Positions 25,837-35,770 are shown, counted from the first letter of the stretch. The stretch: DNA of 64,000 nucleotides from Shewanella marina JCM 15074 (GCF_000614975.1 NZ_BALM01000010.1:62001-126000), one strand, 5' to 3'. Translations and numbers: made by a program. Notes: a model not told the origin generated them from the letters alone.

Positions 25837-27995
25837 TTAAGCTTCAGGCACGCAGCCTTTGTACACTTGATTTTGATCCGCATTACCGTAGTTAGGGTTC
25901 ACAAAATAAGTGCTCGCATCTTTCACGTTTAGTGAGTGTAAAATGCCTGGGTACTTTGGATTTTCTGGGTCAATCTTTACACAGATTTCTTGCTTGATTA
26001 GACGGTTCCATAGCGCTTCGCCTGCACCGTTATCGGTACGTAATAGCGTGATTGCGCCGTTTGCTTGGTACTGCTTGAATTCCCAGTTTGGATTGCTGAA
26101 GTCTTTAGCGTTAACGCCTTTGTTCACTTCAACATATTCAGTTAGCATGTCGCGCACTGCGTATACTGGTTCGTTAACTGAGTCGTAGTATACGTCTGCA
26201 TCGGTTGCCCAGCCGTACTTCTTCACGTTTGAGCCCCAACGGTAGCTGTTTAAGGCCACTTTGTAGGTTGCTTTTGGATCAAATGGCTTGCCGTTGATCT
26301 CGATAATTTCGATACGGTTACCTTCGTTAGTGATGTTATAGGTGTCGTCCATTGAGAACGCTTCACCTGCTAAATCAACTACAAATTGAATTTGGCCGTC
26401 GAACTGATCGTACATGTAAGCTTTACTACCTTTTGCGAATGAAACCGTTAGGTCGCCTTCTTTATAGGTATTGAAGTAGGTGTATGACCACTCCATATAA
26501 CGCTTTAGGTTTTCACCTGTCATGTTGATACCGATAAGCGTGTTATCGTACTTGTACAGGTTAGTTGAATCTTTCTTTGCGTAAGTTTGACCGTCAATTA
26601 GGTTTGAGCTGTCAGAGAATAGTGATGCTGCAGAGATGTCTGCTTTTGATTTTTGGATCTGGATTTGATGGATGAAGTCCATTAATGGCGTATCAACCAC
26701 TTTTGCGGTGTGAATTGTGGTGTATAGACGGCCAATTTCTTGGTTTAGGTCTTGATGCGTTGCTTCATCTGCGCCTTTACCCGGTGTGAAGTCGCCAACG
26801 ACTTTACCTAATTCTGTCTGCGCATCTGTTTTTGATACATCATCAATATATTGGAACTGTGCTTTGATATCTTCATTTTCTACAACATCTTTAGTGGTGA
26901 TGTTGCTTAATGTGGTATCAACCATTTCCCACTTGCCAGCGGCATTTTTCTTTAACTGGATCTCAGCTTTCGCCAGTGCCCAACCCCATTTGCCCGGCTC
27001 GATAATTTTAACGCTTTGGCTGCGGTTTGCTTCGTTATAAGTGCCTGCCAGTGCTTTATCTTCCGCTACGTCACCGCCTGCTAATGAAATGTCAGCGACT
27101 TTAATTTCATCACCAGTCGCTTTTTGTACGCTTTCAATATAAGTGGCGTGCTCGTGACCTGCTAGGATGACGTCAAACTTGTCTGCCATTTCTGCTGCAA
27201 TTTTATGTACGCCAGCGCCCGCATCTGAATCACGACCGATATGGAATGCACCCACAATCACATCTGGTGAGTACTTTTGAATTAATTCATCAACAGCGGC
27301 ACGAGTTGATGCTAATTCTTCATCAAACTTTAAACCCGCGAAATGGCTAGGAGCTGATGCTTCCCAGTTTGGTACGTTTGACGGAGTTAAACCTACAATC
27401 GCCACTTTTGCACCATCAACTTCAAAGATTTGGTAAGCGCGAATGTAGTTTGCGCTGTTGTCTTCCCACTTAATGTTGCTTGAGATAACCGCGCCATTGA
27501 AATGGTCTAGGTTACGGTCGATAAAGCTACGTTCGAAGTTGAACTCGTGGTTACCCGGTACCCATAAATCGAACTCTAGTGCGTTTAGGTTGATACTACT
27601 GGGTGAGTTGGGTCATCGTTGAATAGCTGCGCTGAGTTACCTTGCACGGTATCACCGATATCAACCAAAATCATATTTGGGTGGTCAGCTTTTTGCTGCT
27701 TTAGCAGGGTAGCGATACGGGTTAAACCTGCATCTTTATCTTCTGCATCTAATGCATAATCATAACCAAAAATACGGCCATGTAAGTCAGCAGTAGCACC
27801 GATAGTAATGGTTAGCTCATCAACTTCTTGTTGGCTTTTTACTACGATGTCTGGCGTGTTAGTTAAGGTTTTACCTTCAGTAACCACAGGTGCGTAGCCG
27901 CTATCTGTGTTAATGATTGTAGTGGTGTCGTCTGAACAGCCAGAGATACTGGCTAGAATTGCCAATCCCAACACACTGTATTTTGTTTTCATCAT
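25837..27995 (-). pseudogene. UshA-type 5'-nucleotidase / cyclic phosphodiesterase lipoprotein, frameshifted
   Basis: Secreted metallophosphoesterase that hydrolyses nucleotides. The N-terminal fragment (27995-27585) has a lipobox LASISGC and metal motifs ADLHGRIFG and DIGDTVQGNS. It stops at TAA 27585-27587. The next frame carries LNALEFDLWVPGNHEF (the GNHE motif) and, after MAIVGLTPSNV, GHEHATY and the C-terminal substrate-binding domain ending NYGNADQNQVYKGCVPEA. One C missing from ACCCTAA at 27588-27589 restores a protein of about 718 aa. The start may be either of two adjacent ATGs. Confidence 0.85.
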
Positions 27996-28663
27996 ATCAA
28001 CCCTATTTATTATGAGTTGCCACTAAGCCTGTTGCTAGGCTCAATGACTTGATTTTGCTGTTATTCGTTTGAATAGCGAGCATTGCCCGTTAGCCGACCA
28101 TTCTTAATTGATGCTTCACTAACAGGTGTGGATTGTAATGTTATAAATGTTGATAAAAATGATCTTGGTCAACCGATATTAACTGTTTAAAATCAGTTGG
28201 ATACGCATGTGTATAAGTTGTTGTTTGGCTAAGATGTTGTTGATTGGTGCGTAAAAAATACAGTGGTTATTTTTATTGCTAACAGTTTGTTGGTATTTAT
28301 TTTATGGTTAACGCATCGTAATAAAGTCGTATTGGCTGGTGGACGGATAGTTGATTTGTAACTTATTAATATAGAAGCAATTATCATTAATAATTTAGGG
28401 TGTTCTTAACTGTTTAGATGCAATGATATTAGGCGAGGAAGCTAAGGTTAGATTTTTCTGAAAAAAGGAAACGGTAATTACTAAATTTGAATTGATTACT
28501 TTAGCTGATGAAATATTATCAAGTTATTGTATTAGTTTAATTTGTTATTATTCATGCTGTTATTGATTATTTTGCCGCTATATCAATAAGCCTTAAGGCT
28601 GTTCTTATTTTAAAATAATAATCAACTTTCTAGTAACAAATGGCACAAGATGTGTTCAATAAA
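27996..28663. other. Long intergenic region upstream of the 5'-nucleotidase gene
   Basis: 668 bp, AT-rich. It presumably holds the nucleotidase promoter. A partial Fur-like match (AATGATAAT core) lies on the minus strand at about 28374-28391, but it is too weak to call. No open frame of note. Confidence 0.35.
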
Positions 28664-28685
28664 AAAGCTCGCCGAAGCGAGCTTT
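28664..28685 (-). terminator. Original yicC terminator, now separated from yicC by the island
   Basis: AAAGCTCGC / GCGAGCTTT with CGAA loop; on the minus strand it runs into TTTTTTATTG. It lies just beyond the residual yicC 3'-end copy at 28707-28726, in the order expected for the native end of yicC. Confidence 0.75.
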
Positions 28686-28706
28686 AAAGAAGCGTAGAAT
28701 AGTGAT

Positions 28707-28726
28707 TATTCTACGTTTTGGATCTG
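28707..28726. repeat. Distal att-like copy of the yicC 3' end
   Basis: 20 bp matching 34573-34592 at 18 positions (TATTCTAC[G/A]TT..GGATCTG). On the minus strand it still spells QIQNVE-stop, the C-terminus of YicC, although no yicC frame precedes it. Confidence 0.75.
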
Positions 28727-28815
28727 AATGTAGCAAAAAATGACTAATTAAAGAAATACAATGTGTTAGGTGTTGTGTCGGTTATTATTTATATATATCA
28801 CCATACTAAACACTG

Positions 28816-29721
28816 TTATTTGTTTTGAGTCTCTATGCGCCTTTTCGCCCAGTCTTGGTAATGCTTATCCCAAGAGTGGGAGTTTTTTTGAACCTCCAAA
28901 GGAGGACGTAATTTATCAGGTACATAGTGACCATCATAAAATCGACCACACAATCTACAGGCAATCTCCATTAAGTCTCTCATGTCATCATCGGTTGATG
29001 GCAACGATTGCCTTCCTCGTCGTAAACCTAACACTCTATCTATTCCACCCGCTACAGCACAAGGATAATAACCCTGTGGGGTAAGTCCCATGCCACAGCT
29101 ACTTGTTATGTCACACCCGTTGCTATAGTCAGCGAATGTGTACCAAATACTATCTTGCGGCGCCATATTAAATGGCCCAAAACTAGGTTGAACATTGCTG
29201 TTCTTATATGAGTTCTCTATAGAGATACCTTCAGGAATGCGGTCTAATGTTGCATTCACTTTTCGGCCATAACCATTCGTAACTAGCTCAATAATGGTTT
29301 CTGGGTGAGCTGCTTTAAGTCGTAATAACTGTTCCATTATGGCGCTAAATTCGGGGTGCAAGGTTGGTTCACCACCCAACACTCTAATACGTTTCCAAGG
29401 AGTCGGGCGTTTTAAGGATTGCTCTACAAAATTGATTATCTGGTTCAGATCTATATGTATATTATCAGGAGCTTGAGCGGACGAACGATTGCAATTATTG
29501 CATTTCAAGTTGCATTGATAGGTTATATCGATTTCAATCAATTCGTGTGATGTATGATATTGACCGCCCATAAACATTGTCGGAAGCTTTTGAATCCGTA
29601 ACCAACGTAGCAGTTTTTTTAACGCGAATAACCAGCGAATCAATGTGACATACTTCGTTGGATAATCTTTAGGGTACCGAAAGGAGGATTGATTAGTCTT
29701 ACGTAAATTCCAATTTTTCAC
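28816..29721 (-). CDS. Radical SAM protein
   Basis: 301 aa. The [4Fe-4S]/SAM motif is CNLKCNNC (~residues 71-78), followed by LGGEPTLHPEF (the GGEP motif, ~115) and ELVTNGYG. C-terminal cysteines (NGCDITSSCGMG, GYYPCAVAGG, ACRLCGRF) suggest an additional SPASM-like iron-sulfur site. The N-terminal ~50 residues are basic with LIRWLFALKKLLRWLRI, possibly membrane-associated. The GTG at 29721 is used as start without a strong ribosome-binding site, so a later ATG is possible. It lies divergent to the 29791 gene within the yicC island. The substrate is unknown; the neighbours are glycosyltransferases. Confidence 0.85.
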   Translation of the reverse strand: MKNWNLRKTNQSSFRYPKDYPTKYVTLIRWLFALKKLLRWLRIQKLPTMFMGGQYHTSHELIEIDITYQCNLKCNNCNRSSAQAPDNIHIDLNQIINFVEQSLKRPTPWKRIRVLGGEPTLHPEFSAIMEQLLRLKAAHPETIIELVTNGYGRKVNATLDRIPEGISIENSYKNSNVQPSFGPFNMAPQDSIWYTFADYSNGCDITSSCGMGLTPQGYYPCAVAGGIDRVLGLRRGRQSLPSTDDDMRDLMEIACRLCGRFYDGHYVPDKLRPPLEVQKNSHSWDKHYQDWAKRRIETQNK

Positions 29722-29790
29722 TTTGTACTTTAGCTCTCTGCTTATATCTCATATTATGCGAGTTATCTTCGGTGTAACTCGATATTATTG

Positions 29791-30582
29791 ATGCTTATTA
29801 ACAACGAATATTGCCAATCTGCGCCATGGTTACTTATTGGTAATGGGCCAACCACTGATTCGGTATATGGATTGTTGTCACAATCTAAGTTCAACACTGT
29901 TGTATTTAATCATGGCTATAACGACCTCACTAGCGCTAGCCGCATCTATAATGCAATGTTAGCGAACGCTGATTTACCTAAGTGTATATCTGGCATATTG
30001 GCGACTGAACTTTTTGCTGCACAATTAATACAAAGCCATGCATTGTTATGCCATGACTTAGGACAGGTAGCATCTGTTGGGCTAACCACTATGCATGCTC
30101 TAACACAAATATCAGAAGCGGACATATGTGTAATGGGCATGACGCTACTACCTTCGATAGTGATACCTGACAATTGCTCTTCTAAAAGAGCAATCCCTAG
30201 CCAATATCACAATTGGCTAGGTGAACGTCATATTGCATTGCAATTACGTAAGCGGTATTCCATTGCATGGCCCGACTTAACTCTGAAGTCGGCCCCAACT
30301 GGGCGCGAGTGGATTGCAAATCCTGATTACTTATTATTACAATTACAGCAACGGCCTGCTGATTTAGAAGCCATTAACCAATTATCACAGATCTCTGTAG
30401 AATGTTGGTCGTCACACTTAACCAGAGACTCTTTACAAGAGCTTGAACCATTATTTCACCTAAATAGAAAACAACATTATTCTAAAAATTGGTGGTTATT
30501 TGACTATAATGCTTCAGGTGCAATAGCTACAATTCATTATACTCTTGCTTGGTGTCAACAGGTGTTATTCTCTAACTCGTAA
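29791..30582 (+). CDS. Unrecognised Rossmann-like protein, possibly GT29/sialyltransferase-like
   Basis: 263 aa. The N-terminal PWLLIGNGPTTDSVYGLL resembles the GNGPS nucleotide-sugar motif of CST-I-type sialyltransferases and MptE-like proteins, with NTVVFNHGY and ADICVMGMTLLPS following at the spacing of that fold. The resemblance is visual and weak. There is no signal peptide. The ATG at 29791 is preferred over the TTG just before it. It is the only plus-strand gene of the island; its 3' end overlaps the 1001-aa gene by 18 bp, tail to tail. Confidence 0.6.
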   Translation: MLINNEYCQSAPWLLIGNGPTTDSVYGLLSQSKFNTVVFNHGYNDLTSASRIYNAMLANADLPKCISGILATELFAAQLIQSHALLCHDLGQVASVGLTTMHALTQISEADICVMGMTLLPSIVIPDNCSSKRAIPSQYHNWLGERHIALQLRKRYSIAWPDLTLKSAPTGREWIANPDYLLLQLQQRPADLEAINQLSQISVECWSSHLTRDSLQELEPLFHLNRKQHYSKNWWLFDYNASGAIATIHYTLAWCQQVLFSNS

Positions 30583-33570
30583 AGACTCTTTAGTAAATAA
30601 ATTATGCAGTAACTTAGTTTGTTCTGCTTTTTGGGATTGCGTATATTCATCTCGCTGATGAAAGTAGGTGTACCCTTGATCTAAAAATATTGGATGGTTT
30701 GCCATTTCAGCCATTGGCAGCATCGTTGCGTAATCAGTAACTGATGCTATCCATTCATTACCGTTTTTAAAATAAGAAAGAGGAACATTATCAAATAACG
30801 ATTTTTTAAATGCACGCTGATGTGCCCAGACGTTACCTCCTCCTTTATGCCTCACATCTGTATATTCTGGTTGATAGAGCTTTAGGGGCTTATTTGGTCT
30901 AAACATTGGCATCTGTATAAGATCTGCCCCCGCTTTTTCTGCATCGCAAATACTTTGCACTACATCTTTGCGCATCAAGCAATCATCTTGATCTAAGATC
31001 ACTATTATACTTTCATCATTGCAACATACTTCGGATATACCATAGATAAAGTTAGGTATGCGTCCTTGGTGTTGTTCGCGACGAATAAGTGTCGTTCTTG
31101 GCTTTAATGATCCCAGTAGTAGGGGGTAGTGCCAATTGTGGCTATAACCACTAGCATCATCGATTAAGACAATGCCAAATGATTGAATAGTCTGTGCTCT
31201 TAAGCTATCAAGACAACGAATTAGCTTTTCAATACTGGTATACCGCCCCTTTAATAAAAAGATTACCGACTCTTTTCGCTGAGGGTAGTGCCAGTCTGCG
31301 TTGGCCACTAAGTCAAACTGTTCTTGTTGATCTTCGGGATACAAACCTTGGGCAATATTATCTCTAACAACAGCAAAATCGACATTTATTTTGTCTTCAT
31401 TTCGAGGGTGTACATAAAAGGTTTTTGGGTCACCGCCACGTAATGAGCTGAGGCTATCTAGCTTTTGTCTAGCTTGTAAAGCACGATGCCAGGTTAGTGT
31501 AAATTTACTATTGATAACCGGGTTAGAAATAGGCTGTAGTGCTGTGATTTTTTTTAGGTCTAGTAACCCCATTCTAACCTCTGGTGCAAATAGCCCATCT
31601 TGACCAAAATATGGTAAAAACTTATCAGTTGATTTAGGAATATTAAATCCCACGCTAAGAACGGAAGGATTTACTAGCTCAGCTTTCATTTCTGCTAAAT
31701 AATCATGTTGCCAATCTTTTCTGCCCACCAGTACATCACAGTCACACTGCAATACATATCGTGTTTCAATTTGATCAAATGCCCATACTTGAGAAAAAAG
31801 AGGTGCAAGTTTCTCAGTGTGAGAATGAGTGACTTCAGATGTACCAAACCATTGGCTATAAGTAGCTTGTATTTGGAGCTCACAAGTTGGGGCTAAAAGA
31901 ATTTCATCAATAACCTTTTCCTTCAATAGTTTATTGGCAACAAGGTTCAGTTTATTAAAATCACCTTGATGAAACTGGCGTAAAAACGGTCCAAGATAAT
32001 TATCGATAAGCAGGATGATTCGTTTAAATCTTCGAGGGAAGTTTAATTGGGTAACAATATGACTGACTTGCGAAAACAATACTTCTGAATCTTGAGAACA
32101 GGCCTTGATGAGCAGTGTTGTGTCTATATCTACATTTGCCTTAAATGGTATAAGTTCATTACTTTGCTGCAAAGCAACATTAGGGTGTAATGCTTCGATA
32201 AGTGCTAAATAAAAGTCTGAAAAGCCTTTTAATTGATCTAATGCTTTATCTTGCGGAACAAATGATTGGCGCCTAACTAACTCCTCATCAGGTAGCTGGA
32301 GAATAGCTATTGCGTACAAACGTGCAGTCATATCAAGAAACTTACTTGATGTAAGTGGCTGAATATCACTGCCTATATCTATATAGTGCAGGCTACCATC
32401 TGGAAGTTGACGAATATTATCTCTTTTAATATTCATACAACAGACTCCGGCTTTATACATTCCTTGTAGAAATTGGCAAACTACAATACTTGATATGGGT
32501 ATTTGTAATTCTGTAGAGCATAAATTAGGAGTACTATAACACCAGTAGTTTTGTTGCTTGATCCACTTTGCTTGAGGGACGAGGTTATTACGGGGTAATG
32601 CTTGTTTAAGCCAATTTACATGTTCATCATCTAATGCCCATGGATAAAACTGCTTCTTAATTTCGTCATCTCTTTGAACAACGACACCCTCTTGTCCTGA
32701 ACCTAAATAGTGGTGATAGGGCTTTTGTGCTAAAAACCATTGTTTTGCAACATAAGCTAAGCGCTGTCGTTGTACTTTCCAAACGTCTTTATTTTTATTA
32801 CTTTGGGTATCTGTACCCTCCAAAGTATATCTCGCGTAGTATGGGTAACTAATAATTTCACCCGTAAACTGAGGTAATAACAATAATCTAGTGACAAACC
32901 AATGGTCTTCAGCGCTTCGAATGTTTGGATAGCGTTCAGTCACCTTTGTGCTGAGTAGCAAATTACATGAAGGTAGTTCATTACTGGATTTACCATTGCA
33001 AAAGCCATTTATGAAAGTGAGCAACTTGTCAGGATTCAATAGAATCTTTGGGTCAGCAATATTCGTTTGTAATAACAAATTGCCATCTTGAACTAATCGA
33101 TTACTTCCAAGAATAAAATCAACTTGTTTCTCTTCTCCTTTTATCCATAAGGACTCAACACTTTTGGTATTATCGAAGACATCATCAGCATCTAGCCTAG
33201 CAACCCACTTTGCAGAGGTTGTTGCCGCATAATCAAGTATCTGATTTCTCATTCTTGCAGGTGAACCACAAGCAGCACTTAATATAGTGACAGAAGGGTG
33301 AGATAAAAGCTCTTCACTATATCCCCTCCAGTTATCCGTGGATTGATCATCAACAATAACTATTTGTGCTTTACATTCAACAACGACTGTTTGCGATATA
33401 GCACTGAGTAATGCTCTAGCAAGGGAGTTTGCCTGATTATGTAAGCCTATCCCTATTAAAATAGGGGCATTAATATATTTTAAATCACATAACTTATGTT
33501 TTACAATTTGACGTAATACCAAGCCTGCTGTCGGCTTACGGGTAGTTTTAAAAGAGCGAACCGGCAACAA
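30565..33570 (-). CDS. Multi-domain glycosyltransferase with internal protein-kinase-like domain
   Basis: 1001 aa. (1) A GT2-type GT-A domain spans ~35-260 (QIVIVDDQSTDNW, VARLDADDVFD). (2) A kinase-fold segment spans ~285-440: glycine-loop-like GSGQEGVVV (~288), lysines in EIKKQF (~303), MNIKRDNIRQL (~379-389) in place of HxDxxxxN, and YIDIGSD (~394-400) in place of DFG. (3) A second transferase-like domain spans ~520-760 with CDCDVL as DxD. (4) A third GT-A domain spans ~766-1000 (FGIVLIDDASGY, VILDQDDCLMR). Start is TTG with AAGGAT upstream, overlapping the preceding glycosyltransferase gene by 23 bp. The fusion is unusual; acceptor and product are unknown. Confidence 0.8.
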   Translation of the reverse strand: MLPVRSFKTTRKPTAGLVLRQIVKHKLCDLKYINAPILIGIGLHNQANSLARALLSAISQTVVVECKAQIVIVDDQSTDNWRGYSEELLSHPSVTILSAACGSPARMRNQILDYAATTSAKWVARLDADDVFDNTKSVESLWIKGEEKQVDFILGSNRLVQDGNLLLQTNIADPKILLNPDKLLTFINGFCNGKSSNELPSCNLLLSTKVTERYPNIRSAEDHWFVTRLLLLPQFTGEIISYPYYARYTLEGTDTQSNKNKDVWKVQRQRLAYVAKQWFLAQKPYHHYLGSGQEGVVVQRDDEIKKQFYPWALDDEHVNWLKQALPRNNLVPQAKWIKQQNYWCYSTPNLCSTELQIPISSIVVCQFLQGMYKAGVCCMNIKRDNIRQLPDGSLHYIDIGSDIQPLTSSKFLDMTARLYAIAILQLPDEELVRRQSFVPQDKALDQLKGFSDFYLALIEALHPNVALQQSNELIPFKANVDIDTTLLIKACSQDSEVLFSQVSHIVTQLNFPRRFKRIILLIDNYLGPFLRQFHQGDFNKLNLVANKLLKEKVIDEILLAPTCELQIQATYSQWFGTSEVTHSHTEKLAPLFSQVWAFDQIETRYVLQCDCDVLVGRKDWQHDYLAEMKAELVNPSVLSVGFNIPKSTDKFLPYFGQDGLFAPEVRMGLLDLKKITALQPISNPVINSKFTLTWHRALQARQKLDSLSSLRGGDPKTFYVHPRNEDKINVDFAVVRDNIAQGLYPEDQQEQFDLVANADWHYPQRKESVIFLLKGRYTSIEKLIRCLDSLRAQTIQSFGIVLIDDASGYSHNWHYPLLLGSLKPRTTLIRREQHQGRIPNFIYGISEVCCNDESIIVILDQDDCLMRKDVVQSICDAEKAGADLIQMPMFRPNKPLKLYQPEYTDVRHKGGGNVWAHQRAFKKSLFDNVPLSYFKNGNEWIASVTDYATMLPMAEMANHPIFLDQGYTYFHQRDEYTQSQKAEQTKLLHNLFTKESLRVRE

Positions 33571-34387
33571 TTTTATTATCCTTATTAGCGTTTATTTCAT
33601 TTAAGATAACTTGCTTGGTGATATTGAACTTAGACAATGTTCTTTCAAAATACTTGTCCAGTTGGTCTGTAGACATAAGCTTGCCATGCAATGACAGAAA
33701 TTGAGCACAGCCTTTAATTTTCTGGAATGAGCCATTGGCTGACAACGAATTAGAATGCATACCTAAATTCCAAGTGACAGTCACAATCTGTGTATATGTA
33801 ATTACTATTTCTGGTATTGACAATATTCTGATAGCCAAATCTTTATCATTACTGCTAATCAGTCCATCACTGAAGCCTCCAACCTTCCTTAGGAGTTGCA
33901 AACGACAAAAAGTATTTGAGCCTTGCCAGCCTGGGTTGCCAATTAAAAAGTCACTCTGCACTATGTTATTAGGAATGTTAGCAATAACTAATTTACCCTC
34001 TTGAACAACTGCAATTCCCGATAGTACGACATCTGCACGACCTTGCTCAGAGAGGCTGATGCATTGATCCAAGTGGTTTGGATGCCAACAATCATCATCA
34101 TCTAATATCGCTACATAACAATCTTCAAATTGATTATCTATGTAGATTAACCCTGTGTTCCAGGAGCCTGCTGCACCTTGAGCTCGTTGATTAATGAGGG
34201 CTGTAACTTGAATAGGCGCAACCAAGGCCTTTACTGCGGTAAGTTCTTGGTCTGTTAAGGGGACATTATCGGTTACGAGTACTATCCTGTTAGGTAAACA
34301 GGTTTGGGCAATCACAGAGGGTAATGAGACGTTTAAAAGGGATTCTATACGGGGAATTGAGGCGATTAATGTCACTATGTCCATCAT
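33548..34387 (-). CDS. GT2-family glycosyltransferase
   Basis: 279 aa. GT-A fold: VTLIASIPRIESLLNVSLPS at the N-terminus, QTCLPNRIVLVTDN, and the metal-binding DDDD motif in YVAILDDDDCWHPNHL (~residues 95-105). NPGWQGSNTFCR and GGFSDGL are typical of the acceptor side. It overlaps the start of the 1001-aa gene by 23 bp, so the two are translated together. It is the first cargo gene after yicC. The sugar donor and acceptor are unknown. Confidence 0.82.
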   Translation of the reverse strand: MMDIVTLIASIPRIESLLNVSLPSVIAQTCLPNRIVLVTDNVPLTDQELTAVKALVAPIQVTALINQRAQGAAGSWNTGLIYIDNQFEDCYVAILDDDDCWHPNHLDQCISLSEQGRADVVLSGIAVVQEGKLVIANIPNNIVQSDFLIGNPGWQGSNTFCRLQLLRKVGGFSDGLISSNDKDLAIRILSIPEIVITYTQIVTVTWNLGMHSNSLSANGSFQKIKGCAQFLSLHGKLMSTDQLDKYFERTLSKFNITKQVILNEINANKDNKIVAGSLF

Positions 34388-34571
34388 CGATAGCCTTACG
34401 TTCTAGCTTGTTACTCTTAATAAAAGCTAATTATTCATTAAGTTATGACTCAATGTGGTGACTAATTATTTTAGTCACCACTTCAAGTGAAACTATTTAG
34501 AACAAGTAAAAACAAATAAAATACTAAAAACCGCAATTACAGAATTTTAGCTAATAAGAGGCTTTAAATAC

Positions 34572-35435
34572 CTATTCTACATTCTGGATCTGTTCGCGCA
34601 TTTGCTCGATGATCACTTTTAGTTCAACTGCAGCAGCAGTGACTTCACCGCTGATGCTCTTAGAGGCGAGGGTGTTTGATTCACGGTTGAACTCTTGCAT
34701 CATAAAGTCTAGACGACGGCCTTGGCTGCCACCTTTCGCAAGAATACGGCCAGTTTCAACCACGTGTGCTTCAAGACGATCCATCTCTTCTGCCACATCC
34801 ATCTTTTGTGCCAGTAATACCATCTCTTGTTCAATACGTGCTGGATCTAATTCGCCTTTGATTTCTGCTAGACGATTAGTCAACTTGTCACGCTGCCACT
34901 GCATCACTGTTGGCATATGCTTGCGTACGATAGCCACTTGCTCCATCACTTGATCTAAGCGTGTGGTTAGCATGGTGTTGATGGCTTCGCCTTCTCGGCC
35001 ACGAGCTGCAATAAACTGATCTAATGCTTGGTCGAATGCTGTGAGTAGGTCAGTGCCTACGACATCCATATCTTGCTCTGAGCTCATCATTACGCCCGGC
35101 CAGCGTAGAATATCAACAAGGTTAACTTCACCTTGTCCAGCTTCTTGCTTTAACCAGTTAGCAGCGTTAACGAGTTGTTTTGCTAGTGCTTGGTTCATTT
35201 GTAGTTCGTTTTGTGTGCTATCTGCTAGCTCAAAACGTAGATTCACTTCAATTTTACCGCGGTTTAGACGCTTGCGTAGGCGATCGCGTAGCACTGGCTC
35301 TAGGCTACGGAATTGCTCTGGTAGGCGCAGGTAAGTTTCTAAATAACGTTGGTTAACTGAACGAATTTCCCATGAGGCGGTGCCCCAGTCGGCTTTATGC
35401 TCAATACGAGCATAGGCTGTCATGCTTTGAATCAT
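34572..35435 (-). CDS. yicC: YicC endoribonuclease family protein
   Basis: 287 aa, full length for the YicC family (RNase implicated in small-RNA turnover in E. coli). It starts with the signature MIQSMTAYAR, has SVNQRYLETYLRLPEQFR near residue 30, and ends with the conserved C-terminal block GRRLDFMMQEFNRESNTLASK...KVIIEQMREQIQNVE. The last 20 bases are duplicated at 28707-28726, showing that the present 3' end was probably supplied by the inserted island without changing the protein. It is divergent from rph. Confidence 0.93.
   Translation of the reverse strand: MIQSMTAYARIEHKADWGTASWEIRSVNQRYLETYLRLPEQFRSLEPVLRDRLRKRLNRGKIEVNLRFELADSTQNELQMNQALAKQLVNAANWLKQEAGQGEVNLVDILRWPGVMMSSEQDMDVVGTDLLTAFDQALDQFIAARGREGEAINTMLTTRLDQVMEQVAIVRKHMPTVMQWQRDKLTNRLAEIKGELDPARIEQEMVLLAQKMDVAEEMDRLEAHVVETGRILAKGGSQGRRLDFMMQEFNRESNTLASKSISGEVTAAAVELKVIIEQMREQIQNVE
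34573..34592. repeat. Proximal att-like site within the yicC 3' end
   Basis: TATTCTACATTCTGGATCTG, matching 28707-28726 at 18 of 20 positions. It spans the last codons and stop of yicC. Confidence 0.75.
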
Positions 35436-35610
35436 GTGGTTTTCCTAAATATTTATCACATAAGTACGCCGCGATTGTACACCCAAATGGCCTTTAAGTG
35501 CGCGTTTGAAGCTGAATTAGTTCGTTTGTTGTAGTGACTTATTTGGTGAGTAAAGCCAATGTGGTTTAAACGTTTATTTGATGCATCTTCAATCTTGTTA
35601 TGGAGAAATG

Positions 35611-35770
35611 GCTTCTGAATGAGCCCATAGTTGCTCTCATTCAAGACTTCTGAAGCTGCTCGTTTTGTTGCAGTATGAACTCAAAAGAGAATCATAATTT
35701 AGATACTATCGAGGCTAGATTTACGTAGGCTCAAGACTTCTGAAGCTGGCATCTTCAGGTGGCTTGGGTA
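35611..35770. repeat. Repeat-rich relic upstream of rph, related to the MITE end
   Basis: Two perfect 18-bp direct repeats, TCAAGACTTCTGAAGCTG, at 35641-35658 and 35731-35748, exactly 90 bp apart. The right edge (CATCTTCAGGTGGCTTGGGTAT) matches the terminal repeat of the 23976-24237 element at 19 of 25 positions. An internal GAATGAG/CTCATTC stem lies at ~35616-35642. The edge runs straight into TATAAT at 35771-35776, a likely -10 for rph. Confidence 0.5.

Larger units (their letters stand above)
28707..34592. mobile_element. 5.9-kb genomic island in the 3' end of yicC, no integrase
   Basis: Bounded by the 20-bp yicC-end duplication, with the intact yicC frame on the right and an orphan yicC tail plus terminator on the left. 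The 3' end of yicC is a known target of mobilisable genomic islands in Vibrionaceae and relatives (MGI type). The cargo is four genes: radical SAM, Rossmann-like unknown, giant glycosyltransferase, glycosyltransferase. No integrase or excision gene is present, so it would be immobile or depend on enzymes in trans. Confidence 0.7.

Noticed and set aside
28374..28391. Fur-box-like sequence (AATGATAAT core)
   Set aside because: Only about 11 of 19 positions match the consensus in an AT-rich region, and no iron gene is nearby.
28707..34592. Prophage or ICE interpretation of the yicC island
   Set aside because: No phage, conjugation, replication or integrase gene is present, so it is reported only as an island with att-like ends.
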